Shown: positions 23,686 to 31,935 of the stretch, in pieces
Layout: every line of letters starts with the position of its first letter
How positions within the stretch are numbered: position 1 is the first letter of the stretch
Assembly (NCBI GenBank): GCA_050258715.1
Contig: JBLMZH010000016.1
Span: forward strand, 1 to 52,504
Direction: 5' to 3'
Length of the DNA stretch: 52,504 bases
From: JBLMZH01 sp050258715
GTDB lineage: Bacteria > Patescibacteriota > Doudnabacteria > UBA920 > O2-02-FULL-48-8
Notes under the pieces: model-generated
Told to the model about the DNA's origin: nothing
The model's input: the letters and a program-made list of their open reading frames with translations, nothing else
The model's database searches: none
Position numbers and translations under genes: made by a program

Positions 23686-23877
23686 ATGAAGCAAAAGTCA
23701 AACAAGCGAATCAACAAGACATACTGGGTCACAGGCGGCGGAAAGCTGATGCGGCGCAAAGCCGGCCAGGCCCACTTCAATTCCAGAGAATCAAGCAAGA
23801 CCACAACGGGCAAGCGCCGCGACCTCCCGGTTGCCAAAGTACTGCAGAAAAAATTAATCAGGGCAATGGCCAAGTAA
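23686..23877 (+). CDS. rpmI: 50S ribosomal protein L35
   Basis: 63 residues, highly basic. Typical L35 pattern KSNKRINKTYWVTGGGKLMRRKAGQAHFNSRESSKTTTGKRR with short C-terminal helix VLQKKLIRAM. It lies 64 nt after infC and 19 nt before rplT, the standard bacterial order. No clear SD; the intergenic DNA has a short GAACAGG/CCTGTT inverted repeat that could be part of autoregulation by L20. Confidence 0.95.
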   Translation: MKQKSNKRINKTYWVTGGGKLMRRKAGQAHFNSRESSKTTTGKRRDLPVAKVLQKKLIRAMAK

Positions 23878-23896
23878 TTGCCGCAAACCATAAACC

Positions 23897-24241
23897 ATGA
23901 CAAGGATCAAACGGGGCGTTAGCGCCCACAAGCGAAGAAAATACACACTAGCCCGAACCAAGGGATTCACGAACCGGCGCCGGACCAATTTCCCGGCCGC
24001 GCGCGAAGCCCTGCTTCACGCCGACTCCTACGCATACGCTCACAGAAGGACCAAGAAGCGCGACTACCGCTCGCTTTGGACGGTCAGAGTCAATGCCGCA
24101 GCCAGAGAAAACGGAACAACGTTCAGCAAGCTCATGGCAATGCTTAAGAAGCAGAAGATCGCGCTCAATAAAAAAATGCTGTCTGAGCTGGCCGTAAGAA
24201 ACCCTGAAGCCTTCAAAAAGCTGATAGCCGAAGTCAAATAG
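23897..24241 (+). CDS. rplT: 50S ribosomal protein L20
   Basis: 114 residues, usual length. N-terminal basic tail TRIKRGVSAHKRRKYTLARTKGFTNRRRTNFPAAREALLHA and the globular part RDYRSLWTVRVNAAARENGTTFSKLMAMLKK...LSELAVRNPEAFKKL are clear. L20 binds 23S rRNA domain I early in 50S assembly and in many bacteria represses its own operon. It is the last gene of the operon and is followed by a strong terminator. Confidence 0.96.
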   Translation: MTRIKRGVSAHKRRKYTLARTKGFTNRRRTNFPAAREALLHADSYAYAHRRTKKRDYRSLWTVRVNAAARENGTTFSKLMAMLKKQKIALNKKMLSELAVRNPEAFKKLIAEVK

Positions 24242-24244
24242 ACC

Positions 24245-24275
24245 AAAACCCTCCTCATCGGAGGGTTTTCTTTTT
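24245..24275 (+). terminator. Terminator of the infC-rpmI-rplT operon
   Basis: 10-bp stem AAAACCCTCC (24245-24254) with GGAGGGTTTT (24260-24269), then CTTTTTG. Confidence 0.88.
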
Positions 24276-24294
24276 GCCATTATCAAAGCAAACA

Positions 24295-24333
24295 AAAACA
24301 AAAATCCCGCCAGGTTTAATTGGCGGGATTTTA
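24295..24333 (-). terminator. Terminator of the O-antigen-ligase/TPR gene
   Basis: 12-bp stem AAAATCCCGCCA with TGGCGGGATTTT (24321-24332). On the minus strand it ends in TTTTTGTTTTTG. Confidence 0.8.
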
Positions 24334-24340
24334 AGTCGAT

Positions 24341-26977
24341 CTATTTTGCCGGAGGATTGTTTATCAAATCCTTCAGATCATTGATGGATTTTTCGAGATC
24401 GAGGTTCGGGCCCGAGATCTCCCGGGTCTTTTCAAACTCGGCCAAGGCTTTGTTCCTCAAGGCTTTCACATTTTCCGCGTCCGTGGCTTGTGCCGCGTTC
24501 TGGAGGTAAACCAGACCCAAGGAATAGTGGGCGTTGGCGTAATTCGGCTTGGCTGTTATAACCTGGTTGAAGATCTTTTCGGCGTCAGTGTAATTCTTGA
24601 GGTTATAGGTGATGCGGCCAAGTTCGTACATCAGTTCGGCTGACCAGCCGGCCTTTTGTCCGCCTTGCTGCAGGATCTGCTTGGCGAGGTCGAGCTTTCC
24701 ATCTTTTTCATAGACTCTGGCCAATCCGACGTACGGGTCGGCCAAATTGTCTTTGAGCTCAATGGCTTTCTTTAAGGCATCCTCGGCATCCTTAAGCATC
24801 TGGGAATCAACCTGCATGAAATCCTTCATCATGGCCGGGGCGAGTTTGCCGGTCCCCGCCGGATTGAATCCGGCCTTGACCTCGTCGCCGTCCGAAATTC
24901 CGTTGTTGTTGCTGTCAGAGACATTCGGGTTGGAGCCGATCGCGGTTTCTTTGGCGTCAGGCAGTCCGTCCTTGTCGGTATCAATTCCATTCCCCACAAT
25001 ATCTTCTTTAACTTTGTCCGCGGAATTTAAGTAAGCCAAACCAAGCTGGACTTGCAAAGCCGGATTTTTGGGATCAAGCTTCGCGGCCTGCTTCCACGAT
25101 TCGACGATGGCCGAATCGCTGTTCGGGATCATGAACATGTTCTTGAGCTGTCCGTAGAATTGAGCCTTGGCCGACCAGTTGGAAGCCTTTTCGGGCGAGA
25201 TGCTGGTGGCGGTGTTGAGCGCGTCGCTTGCGCTCTTGATCATGTTCTGGAATTTCTGAAGGTCAGGTGTTGGCTTTGAAGCCTCAAGCACTGACTCGAA
25301 TACCAGGTTCTGGGCATAACCCAGATAATAAATGTCGCGATAGCGATTGCTCTTAATAGCAGAAGCCAGATGCTGCTCCGCTTTGGCATAATCAGGATTC
25401 GGTTTATTGAGCTCTTTGATGCCCGAAGCATACGAAGTTTCGCCGGCGAACAGCGAGAGTTGGAAGAACCCGGCGACCAAGAGTACGGCAAGCACCAGAA
25501 GGCTTGCGAACATCCAAGACAATGCCGCGCGCGGCGAATTGGAGAAGGTCAGAGTCTTTTCTTCTTTTTCCCCGTTCGACCAATGGGCTATGGCCATGAA
25601 CATGGCCAAAAGGAACCAGAACAGGAAGGCAAACGTGCCGTTGAAGAAATAGAAGAAGTGCGAGATATAAAGGAAGAGCCAGGCCATAAAGAATCCGAAG
25701 GCATAAGTCCGGCCCGGATGATCAGGCTTCCTCAAAATGAAGTAGAGCGCGTAGATAATGAACAGGACCGAAGTGGCTTCAAAGGCCAGCAAGCCCAAAA
25801 GCCCGGTTTCAATGGCAATATTGGCCATTTCAGACGAAGCCCGGTCGAAACTGAGGTTCCAGACAATGGACTTGTTCATGCTGTCCGGCTTGATGTCGCC
25901 GTAGACAATGCCAGTCGTGCCCGGCCCGTAGCCTAAGATCGGCTTTGAGGTCAGGGCGTTTTTGACCAGGTTCAAATTCCCGAGATTCGACAGCTGGACT
26001 TCCACCACCGGAACATTGAAGGAGCTGAACATCTGTCGCGGGTTGAGCGAATTCAGTTTGAAGTAGTCGAAGCTGAAGAACAGGATGGCGATAACGAGAA
26101 TGACCATCGGCTTCCAAAACCAGCTCGGTGAAAGTTTGTTGCCGGAGACGATCATTGTAATCGCCAGGAACACCACCATAGTCAGTCCCAGCACCAGCCA
26201 GGGATATGACGGAACAGAAGTGGAAAGGATGAACATGATCAGAAGTCCTAGGACAGTGAGCGCTGAGTAGATGATTTGTCTTACGGCGGTCAGTTTGGTG
26301 TTTAGCCAGATCCATTGGATGAAGACGAGCATGAAGGCCGAGAACAAAGCCAGGCTTCCGAGGCTCCCGATTGGATTGAACGACTGCATTTTGGCAAAAT
26401 CAAAACGGAAGACATAAACCTTCAGAAGCTGCAGGAAGCTGTAGACCATGACCAGAGCGCCGCTTGCGAGAAGTATCTTGGTCAGATTGCGGACGAGTTT
26501 GCCGGACCTGACATTGTTGACGACCAAAAAATACAAAACGACGAAACTGATGATGGAAAGGAAACTGCCGGTGTAACGGCCGTAATATCCGAGGAAGGAC
26601 GAAACTTTGTCGATGGAAAGGTAGCTGGCCAAAAAATAAATTATCAAATAGGCAAGCAGGATGAAATCCAGCGACGTCTTGACCCAGGCCACGGATCTCG
26701 TGGTTAGAATTTTAACCACCCAGATGGCGAGCATGACCACGACCAAAAGGAAAAGCAGGGTCTGCTTGTTGAATTCCCTGACCTCAGTGGTAAAGGGCAG
26801 GAAGAACACGGGAACGAGAAACACGGCGGCGTACAGCAGCCAGCGGATGAGACGCGTGAACTTCGAGACGTCGACTGCCTGGGAAGCCGTCTGGCCAAAA
26901 GGCGAGCTGACGATCCCAGGATCTTTGGCTTGTCCTGACATATTGTCTTTAAGTTTGTTAAGGATATTAAAGCTCAT
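24341..26977 (-). CDS. O-antigen ligase/polymerase-like membrane protein with TPR domain
   Basis: 878 residues. About 12 membrane helices between residues 43 and 510. The Wzy_C/O-antigen-ligase region includes the large periplasmic loop with ALTSKPILGYGPGTTGIVYGD (about 341-361) and SFDRASSEMANIAIETGLLGLLAFE (about 376-400), the usual location of the conserved Arg and Glu. The C-terminal 370 residues are TPR units (LGLAYLNSAD, PYVGLARVYEKDGKLDLAKQIL, LMYELGRITYNLKNYTDAEKIF, ANAHYSLGLVYLQNA). A thrombospondin-type-3-like calcium motif (DTDKDGLPDAKE and DSNNNGISDGDE, about 666-700) interrupts the TPRs. Likely role: polymerisation or ligation of surface glycan, matching the GT4 cluster 4 kb away. 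Its 5' side is the 1-kb non-coding region. Confidence 0.88.
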   Translation of the reverse strand: MSFNILNKLKDNMSGQAKDPGIVSSPFGQTASQAVDVSKFTRLIRWLLYAAVFLVPVFFLPFTTEVREFNKQTLLFLLVVVMLAIWVVKILTTRSVAWVKTSLDFILLAYLIIYFLASYLSIDKVSSFLGYYGRYTGSFLSIISFVVLYFLVVNNVRSGKLVRNLTKILLASGALVMVYSFLQLLKVYVFRFDFAKMQSFNPIGSLGSLALFSAFMLVFIQWIWLNTKLTAVRQIIYSALTVLGLLIMFILSTSVPSYPWLVLGLTMVVFLAITMIVSGNKLSPSWFWKPMVILVIAILFFSFDYFKLNSLNPRQMFSSFNVPVVEVQLSNLGNLNLVKNALTSKPILGYGPGTTGIVYGDIKPDSMNKSIVWNLSFDRASSEMANIAIETGLLGLLAFEATSVLFIIYALYFILRKPDHPGRTYAFGFFMAWLFLYISHFFYFFNGTFAFLFWFLLAMFMAIAHWSNGEKEEKTLTFSNSPRAALSWMFASLLVLAVLLVAGFFQLSLFAGETSYASGIKELNKPNPDYAKAEQHLASAIKSNRYRDIYYLGYAQNLVFESVLEASKPTPDLQKFQNMIKSASDALNTATSISPEKASNWSAKAQFYGQLKNMFMIPNSDSAIVESWKQAAKLDPKNPALQVQLGLAYLNSADKVKEDIVGNGIDTDKDGLPDAKETAIGSNPNVSDSNNNGISDGDEVKAGFNPAGTGKLAPAMMKDFMQVDSQMLKDAEDALKKAIELKDNLADPYVGLARVYEKDGKLDLAKQILQQGGQKAGWSAELMYELGRITYNLKNYTDAEKIFNQVITAKPNYANAHYSLGLVYLQNAAQATDAENVKALRNKALAEFEKTREISGPNLDLEKSINDLKDLINNPPAK

Positions 26978-27162
26978 TTGTTTCGATTTCCTTTCCTAAT
27001 GCAAGTTCCCCAAATCTGACGCATTCCCCCTCAATGCATTTCCGGCAGGATGGAATTTAGGGTTTTTGTTTCTTCATCAGGCTTAATGGCTAATGTACCC
27101 GTATTATCCTAAAATTAATCTTCAAAGTCAAGACTTTCTCCACAATTCATGAGTTTAAGGGC

Positions 27163-27410
27163 AACATAAAAACCAGGCGAGAGAACCTGGTCTTTATGGG
27201 TTTGGATCTTCAGTCCCCAAGACTACTGATTTTGGTAGCTAAGGATCGTCAGATCCAGATTTTTATTTTTGGTCCAAAACGAATCTTCGGTGTTAAGCCT
27301 ATTGATTGTGCCCCAGGCCAAAAATATCGAAGCAAAAAAGCTTTCTTCCGTTAACAACCGCGTTTACAGATTTTTTCTTTATCTTGGTTTCCTTTTGGGT
27401 TTCTTACCCT
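27163..27410 (-). ncRNA. Candidate small RNA or long leader upstream of the O-antigen-ligase gene
   Basis: A promoter (TGGACA 27445-27440, 17 nt, TAAAAT 27422-27417) is followed by about 245 nt without ORF. It includes hairpins (CAGTAGTC TTGG GGACTG; GGATCTGACGATCC) and ends in a terminator stem ACCAGG/CCTGGT followed by TTTTTATG (27177-27165). The downstream gene starts at 26977, 190 nt later. The RNA type is not recognised. Confidence 0.45.
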
Positions 27411-28043
27411 AACTATATTTTAGCAGATTTCGACCCTCTTGTCCATACGGTTTCTTCCGGCTTTTGCGGGCATTCCTTTGTCAAGCGCCAAAAAAATAAA
27501 AAAACTCTGGCCCTGTCGAGTAAGGCCTTTTAAGCCTCACTAAATTAGGTCAAAGCTTTATGTTTATAATTTAATTCGTTACAAAACAAATGCCTATGGT
27601 AAAAATGCCAATGAACTCATTTTAAAACTGCTGATTTTTCCACAATTGCATAGTTTCCGGCTGCAAGCTGTTCATTAAACCAAAACCTCCGTTCAAACGG
27701 AGGTTAGGCTTTATGTGTTGTTCCGGCATTAAGCCGAATTTGATCCCGGTTTGCACCGGTTTTTTCAATTACTTGTCTTTGAAAGCCCACTTCTTTCAAA
27801 GACGGGCAAATCCATATTGAATTGTGTCTTAATTCCCTCACCCCTTTCGCAGCTTTCGTTTCCTGCCCGATGTAAGTTCAGGCAAGGAACGGAATTAATT
27901 CAACCTTGAGTCAATAATGCGCTCATCGAAAATCCTTCTCAACTGTCAGTCTGAACTAAGCCGCAAAAATTCTTCATGCTTTGGGGCTGCTTGTTTGTAA
28001 AAAACGACAATGCTTCCCCTTGGTTTTGTGTAAAAGTCTGGTA
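27411..28043. other. Non-coding region with several hairpins
   Basis: No supported protein gene. Visible: a 9-bp hairpin AACCTCCGT/ACGGAGGTT (27684-27705) with a minus-strand T-rich tail that probably terminates the polymerase transcript; CCGGT/ACCGG then TTTTTT on the plus strand (27746-27765); TTTGAAAG/CTTTCAAA (27778-27801); and TGCCTGAACT-like inverted words around 27866-27894. AT-rich and GC-rich parts alternate. A second small RNA is possible. Confidence 0.4.
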
Positions 28044-29234
28044 TCATTTTCCGAAAGCGATTGCGTCGGGCACAAACCCCTGTGTATCAATCAACAATCC
28101 GGAGCGGATTGAAAATTCTCCGTATTTATCGTTGATCTTGTCAAGGACCGCAAGCAAGCCGTCTTCCTTTTTCGGGAAAAGCGGAATTTGGGCCGACGAT
28201 CGCTTAAGGCCGGTAAACCCGACGGCCATCCAGGTCACGTTTTTTTGAATATTCCAGGGTTGCCACATTAATTTCGCCAATTTGAACAGCTCCAATCCCT
28301 GCTTAATGGGATACTTAAGCCGCCTCGACTGATGGAAAGAGGCACCGTCAGCCTGCCGCAAGGCGAAGTAAAAGCCGTAGGCCAAGAGTCCTTCCCGCCT
28401 CATCCGCCGGGCAGCCTTTTCCGAAAGCCTTAAGATGACCTTTTCCAGGCGTTTCTTGTCGGTTGTCCTGAAATTTAAAACCCAGGAATGGCCGAACGAT
28501 TTCTGAACGGCTTCGTTCTCGGAAGGAATTATCTCGTCCTCTTCCAGTCCCTGGACGCGCTGCCAAATATAAAACCCCGGCTTGCCGAAAGACGATATGA
28601 GATTTTGGACCGGATAGTCGAGCAGCTGCGTGGGAGTGAGAATGCCGAGCTGAGAAAGCCTCTTAGTCCAGCCGCGGCTTAATCCCCAGAGGTCGGAAAA
28701 CTTCCGGCCCCTGTAGATCTCGCGCAGATGTTCGCGGAAGACCAGGGCCAAACCGTCAGGCTTCTTGATCTCGGACCCGAGCTTGGCCAAAAATTTGTTG
28801 CTGCCGATTCCGATCGAACAGGTCAGCCACTCCCCGACCTCTTCTTTGATCCGCCGCTTGATCTCCACAGCTACTGAAACCGGATTCAATTTTGTCGGAC
28901 GAAGGTCGAGAAAAGATTCGTCTATGCTGTAGCGCTCGACCAAGGGCGTGTACTCAAGGTATATCCGGTTAAAGCCTTCGTTGACGGCGCGATATTTTTC
29001 CGGCTCGGCCTGGACTAGGACTATCTCCGGGCAGATCTGCTTGGCCTGGGCAATGAGCGTTCCGGTCTTGATTCCTATGGCCTTGGCTTCCTTGGAAGCC
29101 GCGATCAGGCAGCTTGTCGGATGGAGGCTGGCGCAAATCCCCACCGGCTTCCCGCGCAAAGAAGGGTTCGCCTGCTGTTCAACGCTGGCGAAAAACGAAT
29201 TCATGTCGATTAATAAGATCCTGGGGAGGGCCAT
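28044..29234 (-). CDS. Y-family DNA polymerase (DinB/UmuC-type)
   Basis: 396 residues. Palm-domain carboxylates are intact: IDMNSFFASVEQ (about 9-20, first Asp and the aromatic steric gate) and YSIDESFLD (about 102-110, Asp-Glu). SCLIAASKEAKAIGIKTG matches the fingers (YEARxxGVxxxM pattern). The thumb HhH, LSQLGILTPTQLLDYP, and the little-finger domain (about 235-345) with KSFGHSWVLNF are present. The C-terminal tail KSSAQIPLFPKKEDGL (about 346-361) contains a beta-clamp-binding-like QIPLF. Such enzymes copy past lesions. Upstream on the same strand is an 82-aa ORF, separated by an AT-rich repeat. DinB or UmuC orthology is not decided. Confidence 0.93.
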   Translation of the reverse strand: MALPRILLIDMNSFFASVEQQANPSLRGKPVGICASLHPTSCLIAASKEAKAIGIKTGTLIAQAKQICPEIVLVQAEPEKYRAVNEGFNRIYLEYTPLVERYSIDESFLDLRPTKLNPVSVAVEIKRRIKEEVGEWLTCSIGIGSNKFLAKLGSEIKKPDGLALVFREHLREIYRGRKFSDLWGLSRGWTKRLSQLGILTPTQLLDYPVQNLISSFGKPGFYIWQRVQGLEEDEIIPSENEAVQKSFGHSWVLNFRTTDKKRLEKVILRLSEKAARRMRREGLLAYGFYFALRQADGASFHQSRRLKYPIKQGLELFKLAKLMWQPWNIQKNVTWMAVGFTGLKRSSAQIPLFPKKEDGLLAVLDKINDKYGEFSIRSGLLIDTQGFVPDAIAFGK

Positions 29235-29236
29235 AA

Positions 29237-29335
29237 AAAAAATTGAAGATTGAAGATTAAGAATTGAGAATTCATTGAGTATTGAAGATTTAAAAATTAA
29301 TTTTCAGGGAATCTTCAATGTTCAATTTTAAATCT
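29237..29335. repeat. AT-rich imperfect inverted repeat, copy 1
   Basis: Built of the words ATTGAAGATT and TTTAAAAATTAA. The left arm is matched by its reverse complement (AATCTTCAATGTTCAATTTT then AAATCTTCAAT), so a long AT-rich hairpin forms. It fills the whole gap between the polymerase and the 82-aa ORF. The same word set recurs at 29590-29709. Confidence 0.75.
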
Positions 29336-29584
29336 TCAATCCACATACGATTCCAACAACGTCCAATTCAGCGAGTCGGAATTGAACTGCAGCTTGAAAT
29401 AATTGGCGTTGTCCGAGACCGTAAAGAAGTAGATCTTGATCCGGCCTTCAAAATGATGGTAGGCAAGATTGACCTTGCTCACGACATACTGTTTCCCCTG
29501 CCAAAGAAATTTGACGGGAACAAGGCTCCCCTCTTTAAACAAGCTGATAACTTCTATTGGTTCGTTGATTTGTTCAAAAGCCAT
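29336..29584 (-). CDS. Small protein beside the Y-family polymerase (DUF6504-like)
   Basis: 82 residues, beta-rich, with the pattern PIEVISLFKEGSLVPVKFLW, QGKQYVVSKVN, GRIKIYFFTVSDNANYFKLQF, WTLLESYVD. It resembles the small DUF6504-type proteins that sit next to or are fused with translesion polymerases in actinobacteria (assigned by eye, not confirmed). It lies upstream of the polymerase gene in the same direction, 101 nt apart. Both flanks are copies of the same AT-rich repeat, so the ORF is neatly bracketed. No catalytic residues are evident; a polymerase accessory or regulator role is plausible. Confidence 0.65.
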   Translation of the reverse strand: MAFEQINEPIEVISLFKEGSLVPVKFLWQGKQYVVSKVNLAYHHFEGRIKIYFFTVSDNANYFKLQFNSDSLNWTLLESYVD

Positions 29585-29589
29585 GAAAT

Positions 29590-29709
29590 ATAATTGAAGA
29601 TTAAAAATTGAAAATTGAAAATTAATTGAAGATTGGAGATTGAAGATTGAAAAATTCTTAATTTTAAATTTTCAATGAATTTTCAATCTTGAATGTTCAA
29701 TTTTCAATA
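29590..29709. repeat. AT-rich imperfect inverted repeat, copy 2
   Basis: Runs of ATTGAAGATT, AAAATTGAAAATTG and complements (AATTTTCAAT, TCAATCTTGAATG). It starts 6 nt after the end of the 82-aa ORF's start-codon side and is built of the same words as copy 1, in mirrored order. Confidence 0.75.
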
Positions 29710-29710
29710 C

Positions 29711-29748
29711 ATAAAAAAGGCGGCTGTTTAAGCCGCCTTAATTTTTCT
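29711..29748. terminator. Bidirectional terminator after the 90-aa ORF
   Basis: 9-bp stem AAGGCGGCT (29717-29725) with AGCCGCCTT (29731-29739), A-run before and T-run after. Confidence 0.85.
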
Positions 29749-29806
29749 TTTTGATCAATACTATTTTACCCGCCCCGCCAATTCCGTCAAGCAATTCGCC
29801 GATTTG

Positions 29807-30079
29807 CTACATGCCGTTGACCTGAGTCTCTATGTCTTTTGAGCCGGTTTCAAGTTCGTCGAGCTTGACCGCGTCAAGATCGTGCTGAAGCTGGGCTGTG
29901 GTGTCGGGCGATTTCCGAATGCCTATCGGGGAAGAGGCCATGTTTTCGATGTCGTTTTTGACGACTTCGGCAATGCCCTGCTCATTAACCCTTATTTGCT
30001 TTAAAAAGACTAAGGTAAAGATCACTACCATCAGGACGATACCGCCGCCCACCAGGACTTTGTTGAGTTTCTTATTCAT
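29807..30079 (-). CDS. Small membrane-anchored protein, hypothetical
   Basis: 90 residues. Short basic N-terminus, then a membrane helix (VLVGGGIVLMVVIFTLVFL, about 8-26), then a soluble, acidic part (VNEQGIAEVVKNDIENM..., DTTAQLQHDLDAVKLDELETGSKDIETQVNGM). The last 35 residues look like an amphipathic coiled coil. The start overlaps the end of the next upstream gene by 8 nt, so the two are translated together and may interact through their coiled coils. No known family recognised. Confidence 0.7.
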   Translation of the reverse strand: MNKKLNKVLVGGGIVLMVVIFTLVFLKQIRVNEQGIAEVVKNDIENMASSPIGIRKSPDTTAQLQHDLDAVKLDELETGSKDIETQVNGM

Positions 30080-30665
30080 TGACGTTCTCCTGTCCGCCTG
30101 TTGTCTCGGTGGCGGAATTAGTTTCGGCCTTTGCCTGCTTCTCGATCGCGATCATGGCCTTAACGATATCTTTCAAATTTTGATGAAGCTCGATAAGCGC
30201 TTTTTTTAAGTCCTTATTGGCGGTTAAAAATTCCTGGGCTGCCTTCCTGGGCTGAGCCGAAGTTTTCACGGCCTGCAGCTTAGTCGTTGCCGTCTCAAGC
30301 ATTCCAGCCACTTTCTCTTTTTGCGTCATGGCCTTTTCCATGAGCGGAGTAAGGGAAGAGGTATCCAGCCCCTGCTCATCCATTTTTTCTTTCCGCGTTT
30401 CGATCTTGGTATAAATGGCCGACATCCGTTCAAGCGCGCTGTCCGAACGGCTGATCTGATTTTGCATCATCTTCGCCACTGCCGCGGCTTTGGCTTTAAG
30501 GACCTTGGCTTCCTGATCAGCGCTGGCGCTCTGGCCGGCTGACTGGGATAATTTCAATTTGTCCAAGACCGGTTTAGTCGTTTCCGTCTTAGCAAAGGCA
30601 AAATTCGCAGAGATCAGGCATATCAGCAAAAAAAACCCTGCCAATTTCAACTTTTTGTTTCTCAT
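30072..30665 (-). CDS. Exported helical (coiled-coil) protein, hypothetical
   Basis: 197 residues from ATG 30665; a start 30 nt upstream (30695) is also possible. A clear signal peptide (MRNKKLKLAGFFLLICLISANFAFA, cleavage after AFA) precedes an almost fully helical, Lys/Ala/Gln-rich chain with heptad-like spacing (about 45-185) and a low-complexity tail rich in Thr, Glu and Asn. It resembles the coiled-coil envelope proteins common in these genomes. It is co-transcribed with the 90-aa anchored protein. It faces the GT operon across a 180-nt divergent gap. Confidence 0.75.
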   Translation of the reverse strand: MRNKKLKLAGFFLLICLISANFAFAKTETTKPVLDKLKLSQSAGQSASADQEAKVLKAKAAAVAKMMQNQISRSDSALERMSAIYTKIETRKEKMDEQGLDTSSLTPLMEKAMTQKEKVAGMLETATTKLQAVKTSAQPRKAAQEFLTANKDLKKALIELHQNLKDIVKAMIAIEKQAKAETNSATETTGGQENVNE

Positions 30666-30754
30666 GAGTGTTTTTTTATTAATCGCCTTCATCATATTAC
30701 ACCAAAAAAAACTTGTAAAGTAAACCTTGCACCTCTGATACGGGGCAAACTTGC

Positions 30755-30783
30755 TTCGTTTTATGGGTTATTTATGCTATAAT
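30755..30783 (+). promoter_or_regulatory. Promoter of the glycosyltransferase operon
   Basis: TTCGTT (30755-30760), 17-nt spacer, TATAAT (30778-30783) with an extended TGC before it. About 58 nt of leader precede the ATG at 30848. Confidence 0.7.
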
Positions 30784-30847
30784 TAGTGCTAATCAATTGC
30801 CTTTTTAAAGACAATTTTTTGCGGGAAAATCCTTATCCCCTAAATAC

Positions 30848-31930
30848 ATGCGAATTGCTCAAATTGCTCCGCTTTGGATCCCCATTCCGCCCAGGACCTA
30901 TGGGGGCATTGAATTAATGGTCTTTAACCTGGTGGAAGAACTGAAAAAGCGCGGCCACGAGATCGTGCTTTACGCCAGCGGCGACTCGCATGCCGGCGTT
31001 GAAACCAAATCAGTGGTTGAACAAGCACTCTGGCTGCAAAAGCAGGTCCGCAATCCCCACGCGGCCATAATCCGAATGCTCAATCAGATCAGGCAGGATG
31101 TGGGAGCGTACGACCTCATCCACAATCATTTTAATTTTTTTATGTTTCCCTTGGCCAATGAGCCAAAGGCTCCGCCGATTTTGACCACGATCCACAACCC
31201 CATTGACCAAAGCCTGGCTGAGACCATCAAACAGTTCCCCAATCTTCATTTTTGCGTTTTGTCCGAAGATGAGCGCAAGAGCGCCGAGGAATTCGGCATC
31301 GCGACCGACGGAGTGGTTCCCAACGGCATCGAAATCGAAAAATATACGTTCAATCCGAAGATGGGCGACTATCTCCTTTATCTTGGCCGCTTAAACCGGG
31401 AAAAAGGAATCGCGACCGCGCTCAGCGTGGCCAAAAAAAGCAACACCAAGATCGTCGTCGCCGGCAACATCGTCGGCGCGGAAGAATGGACCTACTTCAT
31501 GCACGAAGTCCAACCCAACCTTAACGAAGAAAACGTCAAATTCGTGGGCCAGGTGGACTTCGCGGAAAAGATCAAACTTCTCTCAAACGCCAAGGCTCTG
31601 CTGTTTCCCATTGACCGCCGCGAACCATTCGGCCTGGTCATGATCGAAGCCATGGCCTGCGGCACGCCGGTCATCGCCTTCGGCAAGGGTTCGGTTCCCG
31701 AAATCGTCGAGAACGGCAAGAACGGGTTCGTGGTCAACACCGAGGACGAGATGGTCCAAATGGTGGACAAGATCGGGTTCATCAACCGCGAGCATTGCCG
31801 GAAGGCTGTCGAGGAAAAATACACGATCAAGCACATGACCGACAAATACGAAGAAATTTACCAGAAGATTCTAAAAAAGAACAAAAATTTTTCCAGCATA
31901 GAACGTTCATTAAGCAGTTCAAAAGCATAA
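30848..31930 (+). CDS. GT4-family glycosyltransferase, copy 1
   Basis: 360 residues, GT-B fold. N-terminal acceptor-side motif RIAQIAPLWIPIPPRTYGGIELMV (about 2-25) and the C-terminal nucleotide-sugar site: YLGRLNREKGI (about 178), then EPFGLVMIEAMACGTPVIAF (about 258-277) with the E-x7-E pair. Enzymes of this class transfer a sugar from a nucleotide donor to glycan or lipid acceptors on the cytoplasmic face of the membrane. First of three tandem paralogues (5-nt gap to the next). The C-terminal 20 residues are Ser/Lys-rich, unlike the others. Confidence 0.92.
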   Translation: MRIAQIAPLWIPIPPRTYGGIELMVFNLVEELKKRGHEIVLYASGDSHAGVETKSVVEQALWLQKQVRNPHAAIIRMLNQIRQDVGAYDLIHNHFNFFMFPLANEPKAPPILTTIHNPIDQSLAETIKQFPNLHFCVLSEDERKSAEEFGIATDGVVPNGIEIEKYTFNPKMGDYLLYLGRLNREKGIATALSVAKKSNTKIVVAGNIVGAEEWTYFMHEVQPNLNEENVKFVGQVDFAEKIKLLSNAKALLFPIDRREPFGLVMIEAMACGTPVIAFGKGSVPEIVENGKNGFVVNTEDEMVQMVDKIGFINREHCRKAVEEKYTIKHMTDKYEEIYQKILKKNKNFSSIERSLSSSKA

Positions 31931-31935
31931 ACAAA

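Noticed and set aside
25370..26707. 188- and 130-codon plus-strand ORFs opposite the O-antigen-ligase gene
   Set aside because: Charged, low-quality translations antisense to hydrophobic helices, a usual artefact.
27306..27533. 75-codon plus-strand ORF in the non-coding region
   Set aside because: Aromatic-rich random-looking translation, no SD, crosses the opposite-strand promoter and small-RNA candidate.
29237..29709. CRISPR array from the recurring AT-rich words
   Set aside because: The words have irregular spacing and no unique spacers, and no cas gene is near.
31795..31935. Upstream extension of glycosyltransferase copy 2
   Set aside because: It overlaps the conserved C-terminus of copy 1 in another frame; ATG 31936 gives the N-terminus that aligns with copy 1.
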